Shown here: positions 7,173 through 10,341 of the stretch, piece by piece
Numbering within the stretch: the first letter of the stretch is position 1
How the letters are laid out: each line of letters starts with the position of its first letter
NCBI GenBank assembly: GCA_003158705.1
Contig: PMKX01000159.1
Span: 1-10,341, forward strand
Source of the DNA: Actinomycetota bacterium
GTDB taxonomy: Bacteria; Actinomycetota; Thermoleophilia; UBA2241
Reading direction: 5' to 3'
DNA: 10,341 bases
The notes under the pieces: generated by a model
Seen by the model: only the letters and a program-made list of their open reading frames with translations
Database searches by the model: none
Told to the model about the DNA's origin: nothing
Program-made: the position numbers and the translations under genes

Positions 7173-8138
7173 TCAACATGTGTTGTCTGACGTGGAAATG
7201 GTCGTGCCTGTGCGAGCGCAGATGATCGGGCCCCAGTCACTCGGCCTTGACTCCACTCTGCCGACTTCCATGCCGGCGCGCTTGAGCTCGGCCGCTAGCG
7301 CGGCACCCGAGAAGTAGTGCGTCACTCCCGGGGGTGCACCTACAACGGCGTGCAGCAGACCATCTCCAGGGGCGCCCACACGGACGCCCACGCGCGCCAG
7401 CGTCCCGCGTACACGGCCAAGGGCCCGCACCAGGCGCCCGGCGCGCTCAAGAGGCAACGCGCACACAAGGGCGCGCCGGCCGCGCAGGGATGCCAGTACT
7501 TGCCCACGGCGTGCCTCGTCGAGTGCTGAGAAGATCCCAGCGGGCACGACAAGCGGCGCTGCGCTCCCTGCGCCCTCGCTCGGCTCGCCAGCACCCTCGG
7601 CCGAGGAGAGGTCCGCCGGCCGCAGCACACGCCAGCCCTCCACGGCCGGCAGCTCAGGCGTACCGCCGGCGGTCACCTCCATGGTGGGCACGGGCCGGCC
7701 AAGCACTTGACGAACTAGGAGCCCCGACTCCTGAAGTAGCCGACGCACCCTCATGCGGGCTGCCCTCAGTGCGCGACGCGCATCCACGACCGCCAGCGCT
7801 CGCCGGCCGCCGGAGAGTGGTCCACGGCCGACGACCTCTACGGCACGGCCAATGACAGCCTCGGGCGCAACAGGAGGGTCGGCGACGTACCGATTGTCGC
7901 CGCGGCAGACGATCTCGGCGGCGGTCACCCTCATCACGCGATGTGTGACGACGGCGTCGTCCAGGACGAAGGTCAGCACGTCACCGCGCGCGACGCTGGT
8001 GACGGGGACGACGCGGATGAGCTCGCCGGAAAGGAAAGTGGGCCGCATGCTGGCCCCGCGCACTCGAAGATGGACCCAGCCCTGCTGGTGCAGAGCGCGG
8101 CGCACGTCGTCCCCGCGCGGGTCCTCAGGCGTGAACAT
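7173..8138 (-). CDS. S26-like peptidase domain fused to an unassigned C-terminal region, RiPP-locus protein
   Basis: A 321-aa protein from the ATG at 8138. Residues 22-115 form an S24/S26-type fold: GASMRPTF with the candidate nucleophile Ser30, RGDVLTF at 51-57, VVTHRVMRV with His66, and RGDN at 79-82. The Ser plus His arrangement matches the archaeal/ER-type signal peptidase branch rather than the Ser/Lys bacterial type. There is no obvious membrane helix, so it is probably cytoplasmic. Residues about 120-321 are Arg/Ala/Gly-rich; the stretch GVTHYFSGAALAAELKRAG then MEVGRVE and PIICAR resembles the C-terminal end of class I methyltransferases, but I see no glycine-rich SAM motif. The frame is open back to 8201, but that start would overlap the PqqD gene by 38 bases; 8138 leaves a 25-base gap. 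Likely role, inferred from context: leader removal or a regulatory function for the adjacent precursor. Confidence 0.83.
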   Translation of the reverse strand: MFTPEDPRGDDVRRALHQQGWVHLRVRGASMRPTFLSGELIRVVPVTSVARGDVLTFVLDDAVVTHRVMRVTAAEIVCRGDNRYVADPPVAPEAVIGRAVEVVGRGPLSGGRRALAVVDARRALRAARMRVRRLLQESGLLVRQVLGRPVPTMEVTAGGTPELPAVEGWRVLRPADLSSAEGAGEPSEGAGSAAPLVVPAGIFSALDEARRGQVLASLRGRRALVCALPLERAGRLVRALGRVRGTLARVGVRVGAPGDGLLHAVVGAPPGVTHYFSGAALAAELKRAGMEVGRVESRPSDWGPIICARTGTTISTSDNTC

Positions 8139-8163
8139 CGGAGATCGGCCCGCTCGCCGCCGC

Positions 8164-8433
8164 TCAGACTCTGATGAGATCCTTGTGCAACAGCTCGTCA
8201 AGGAACGCCAGGATGTCCGTCTCGGCTACGGCGAGCTCGACCTCGTACTCGCCGGAGATGACCGCGGCGATCTCGGCGACGGTACGCTCCCCATCGACAA
8301 GTTCCCATACTCGCGTGCCGACGTCGTTGAAGTTGTGCAACTCGCTCGTGTCCGGATGCATCACGTAGAAGGCATCGTCGATCTGGCGGACTGCCGTGTC
8401 GGTGTTTTGCAGAGGCTTGTCGCTGATGTTCAC
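8164..8433 (-). CDS. PqqD-family RiPP recognition protein
   Basis: An 89-aa PqqD-like protein, a RiPP recognition element that binds precursor leader peptides and presents them to a radical SAM enzyme. Family features: an early strand AVRQIDDAFYVMHP, then HNFNDVGTRVWELVDGERTV (about residues 33-52), the typical winged-helix core, and a C-terminal helix ending in LIRV. I chose the GTG at 8433 because GGGAG lies five bases upstream; the GTG at 8445 would add four residues but has no ribosome site. An upstream inverted repeat (arms 8459-8464 and 8477-8482) lies in the 61-base gap after the HPr-kinase-like gene. It is encoded between that gene and the peptidase gene, all in the same direction. 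Confidence 0.92.
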   Translation of the reverse strand: MNISDKPLQNTDTAVRQIDDAFYVMHPDTSELHNFNDVGTRVWELVDGERTVAEIAAVISGEYEVELAVAETDILAFLDELLHKDLIRV

Positions 8434-8506
8434 GTCGTCTCCCACGGTCTTTGTTGTGCCTGCCCCGCACCGGCACGGCAGGTCGCGGACTGCGACGAGT
8501 CTACCA

Positions 8507-9331
8507 TCACGGCATCACGGTGGCGCGCATGTCCTCTTTGACCATCTGCCAGAAGGCCGGCGTCTTGCGAAAACGAAGACGACGCACCGGCACGCGATCG
8601 GCCAACGCCTCACAGACCTCCAGCGCCGGCACGGTCAGAGCGCGGTCTCGCACACCGACGACTGCACTGACGAGCAGCCGCCTCATGCCTTCGCCGCGCG
8701 ACATGTGCTCTACCGCGTCGCACTCGTCTTGCTGCAAGGCATAGAAGGCCGACAGAGGGTACGCACCGGGGACCGGAGTAGTCAGCCTGTTCTTCTGGCG
8801 GAAAGGCAGCGAGTACAACCGCGCCCCGTGCGGCTCCAGCGCCAGATAGGTGAGCTCCTCACTGATCAGCTCGGCCCCCGCCATTCTCGCCAACACGCCG
8901 GCAGTAGTCTTACCGGCACCCGACCGACCAAGGAAGACCGCCGCAAGACCCTCGCCGACGACGGATGAGGAATGGAGTATCGCCCCTCGACGCAGCTCCA
9001 AGGACATCACTTGGGCCACCGGTGCCAGAATATTGTCGAGGCATACGGTCCAGGGGCCGCGCAGACTCACATCCACGTGGCGAGCATCCAGATCGACCAC
9101 GGCTCGATTCCCATTGGCATGAAAGGTCACCTGCCGGCCGTCGCGGCTCACCACACCGGGGCTGAACTCCCAACTGGGCTTCTCCGTCCCCGGAGCGCCG
9201 CCAACCACAGCGTCGACGACGAAATCGGCATGCCCGTCAGTAACGAAGCCGGCCAGGCTGGTCATCCCGTCGTCGAGTGAGAACTCGATGCCGTTCACCT
9301 GAGCCACCAACGAGCCAAGAAGCAGCTTCAT
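8507..9331 (-). CDS. HPr-kinase-like ATPase of a RiPP locus
   Basis: A 274-aa protein of the HPr kinase/PEP-carboxykinase-like P-loop superfamily. Visible: ILHSSSV at 118-124 (the histidine-containing strand before the P-loop), the Walker A loop GRSGAGKTT at 135-143, and an acidic pair in LISEELTYL (Glu158, Glu159) where HPr kinases usually have two aspartates. LPFRQKN then a C-terminal helical part with a basic KEDMR tail follow. It lacks the N-terminal domain of true HPr kinases. Homologues in some lasso-peptide clusters phosphorylate a serine of the peptide; others next to PqqD proteins are uncharacterised. Here the target may be a Ser or Thr in the precursor, which is inference. The ATG at 9331 has GAGGT closely upstream. 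It is the first gene after the intra-operon hairpin. Confidence 0.88.
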   Translation of the reverse strand: MKLLLGSLVAQVNGIEFSLDDGMTSLAGFVTDGHADFVVDAVVGGAPGTEKPSWEFSPGVVSRDGRQVTFHANGNRAVVDLDARHVDVSLRGPWTVCLDNILAPVAQVMSLELRRGAILHSSSVVGEGLAAVFLGRSGAGKTTAGVLARMAGAELISEELTYLALEPHGARLYSLPFRQKNRLTTPVPGAYPLSAFYALQQDECDAVEHMSRGEGMRRLLVSAVVGVRDRALTVPALEVCEALADRVPVRRLRFRKTPAFWQMVKEDMRATVMP

Positions 9332-9390
9332 GCGACCTCACCCATCTGTTGCAGACCACCCCATGCCCTGTTCCGAACCCGGACAGAGAA

Positions 9391-9421
9391 AGGTGCGCGG
9401 GCCACGAAAGCCCGCGCACCT
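9391..9421 (-). terminator. Hairpin between the precursor and the downstream modification genes
   Basis: A perfect 12-bp stem (arms 9391-9402 and 9410-9421) with a 7-base loop, 22 bases after the precursor stop codon. On the minus strand it is followed by a weak T-rich stretch (TTCTCT). It looks like a leaky terminator or a 3' stabiliser, a common way to make more precursor than enzyme in RiPP operons. Confidence 0.72.
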
Positions 9422-9443
9422 GAAGAACCACGTGTGGTCGAGA

Positions 9444-9590
9444 TTACTGCCCTGACGGATTGAGCTCCGTGCCGCTGAAGTCCGGGTCACAGCCGGGGTC
9501 ATCGTTGGCGCTGATGAACGTGCAAGCTGCCGCCAGCGTCTCGAACACTGATTCACTCTCGACTCTTGGCTTCGAGTAAGTCTTCTTCAT
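9444..9590 (-). CDS. RiPP precursor peptide, 48 aa, two cysteines
   Basis: A short frame between the radical SAM gene and the HPr-kinase-like gene. It begins MKKTYSKPRV, a Y-x-K-P-x-V pattern seen at the start of many small precursor peptides near PqqD/SPASM enzymes; residues 11-22 are an acidic-to-alanine leader helix (VFETLAAA), Cys23 follows, and the C-terminal part ends GCDPDFSGTELNPSGQ with Cys34. The ribosome site is AGGGGGTGA about nine bases before the ATG. The leader/core boundary is not known; a core starting around residue 23-31 would contain one or two cysteines, two prolines or more, and Ser/Thr residues (Ser39, Thr41, Ser46) that a kinase could modify. Placement, size, charge pattern and the following hairpin support the call. 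No homologue search was possible. Confidence 0.82.
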   Translation of the reverse strand: MKKTYSKPRVESESVFETLAAACTFISANDDPGCDPDFSGTELNPSGQ

Positions 9591-9644
9591 ATTGGTGTTC
9601 ACCCCCTTGTCGATTCCTCTTAGGAACTATTACCACACTTGCTT

Positions 9645-10341
9645 CTACTGATGCAATGCGCGACGCATGTCCTTGACCAGGCTGGCGAGCTCACAGGCTC
9701 GGCGGCTGGGGCCGGAAATGTCTCCATCTTCGACAACGGCCAGACGCGGACAACGCACTGTGCAGTAGTCGAGCAAGTCGCAGTGACTACATACGGGCAG
9801 CGGCTCGCGCATGGCACGACGATGAGCCGCCGCCGCGGGCCCCCGCCACACTTCGGCGAAAGGCGTGCACGCGACGTTGCCCACCGACGGCGGGAGGCCC
9901 ATGCAGGGGTACACGTCCCCGTTGGACTCGACGTAGGCCGCCGTGATGCCTGCACCACAGTTGCCCGCGGCGCGTGACGGCACCTCGCCCGGCTCGCTCG
10001 CCAGGCGCCCTTCGCGGGTCTTGTCCTGCAGGAAGTGATACATGTAGAAGTCACGCAACTGAGCGATGCTCACGCGGTGCTCGAGCACGCCGATGTCGCC
10101 GTTTGCCCTGGGCGCGACGTTGGGGTCGAACCTGTAGCGACAGCCTATGTCGTCGGCCATGGCGATGATATTGGGGAACTCGTCGAAGGTGCCCTGCATG
10201 AGCACGCTGTGGATGTCACAACGCACACCACGCTCCTGTAGATACCTGACCGTGGCCAGCGAGCGCGCGAAGGAGCCGGGCACCCCGGTGACCTTCTCGT
10301 GTCCCTCCGCCGTGGAGCCGTAGATGCTCACGCTGACAGCA
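9645..10341 (-). CDS. Radical SAM/SPASM peptide-modifying enzyme, N-terminus outside the window
   Basis: The visible 231 residues are the C-terminal part; the radical SAM CxxxCxxC motif must lie beyond base 10341. The segment starts with VSIYGSTAEGHEKVTG, a typical radical SAM barrel strand and helix in this enzyme group, then RYRFDPNVAPR. The SPASM domain carries all seven cysteines in canonical spacing: C-x12-G-x4-C (NCGAG to YPCMG), then CSHC, x5, C, x3, C (the HCDLLDYCTVRC part), and a last cysteine in RACELA. Such domains bind two auxiliary iron-sulfur clusters. Members make thioether (sactipeptide or ranthipeptide), carbon-carbon or other crosslinks in RiPPs. It ends 54 bases before the precursor start and is the most upstream gene of the locus seen here. 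Confidence 0.95.
   Translation of the reverse strand, partial: AVSVSIYGSTAEGHEKVTGVPGSFARSLATVRYLQERGVRCDIHSVLMQGTFDEFPNIIAMADDIGCRYRFDPNVAPRANGDIGVLEHRVSIAQLRDFYMYHFLQDKTREGRLASEPGEVPSRAAGNCGAGITAAYVESNGDVYPCMGLPPSVGNVACTPFAEVWRGPAAAAHRRAMREPLPVCSHCDLLDYCTVRCPRLAVVEDGDISGPSRRACELASLVKDMRRALHQ

Noticed and set aside
9591..9644. Separate promoter for the RiPP precursor and a small TTCCT/AGGAA hairpin at 9614-9626
   Set aside because: The best -35/-10 pair (TTGCAT, 18 bases, TAATAG) matches consensus poorly, and a 5-bp stem is too short to be meaningful alone.

Overview
The window is high-GC, densely packed bacterial DNA. Gene content (a membrane HD-GYP protein followed by a DUF5317-type protein, GTG/TTG starts, a PqqD/SPASM peptide locus) fits a high-GC, probably actinobacterial lineage, perhaps an environmental or anaerobic one. 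No rRNA or other phylogenetic marker is present, so this placement is a weak inference. I saw no tRNA, rRNA, CRISPR, insertion sequence or phage gene.

Layout. (1) Bases 1-3827, minus strand: a histidine-use block read in the order hutH (histidine ammonia-lyase), an acetate/succinate-type transporter of the GPR1/FUN34/YaaH (SatP) family, and hutU (urocanate hydratase, running off the left edge). HutH and HutU catalyse the first two steps of histidine breakdown; the transporter between them is an unusual insertion in the pathway. (2) Bases 3828-6275, plus strand: a divergent leader with a good match to a motility-sigma (sigma-28/FliA-type) promoter, two tandem tiny membrane peptides of 32 and 31 aa that share a C-terminal SGAGxKWS ending, then a membrane-anchored HD-GYP cyclic-di-GMP phosphodiesterase overlapping a DUF5317-like membrane protein. 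A 15-bp bidirectional terminator closes this block. (3) Bases 6355-7053, minus strand: a secreted or anchored cysteine-rich protein with two Ig-like repeats, under its own clear sigma-70-type promoter. (4) Bases 7173-10341, minus strand: a RiPP (ribosomally made, post-translationally modified peptide) locus. It reads: radical SAM/SPASM enzyme (partial, N-terminus outside the window), a 48-aa precursor peptide with two cysteines, an intra-operon hairpin, an HPr-kinase-like ATPase, a PqqD-type recognition protein, and an S26-like peptidase domain fused to a C-terminal region of about 200 residues that may contain a methyltransferase-like tail.

How they may work together. In the RiPP locus the precursor would be bound through its leader by the PqqD protein, modified by the SPASM enzyme, possibly phosphorylated by the HPr-kinase-like protein, and possibly cleaved by the Ser/His peptidase. 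This combination, with a short precursor that standard gene calling can miss, is the most likely candidate for an undescribed system here. The second candidate is the pair of SGAGxKWS micropeptides upstream of the cyclic-di-GMP gene.
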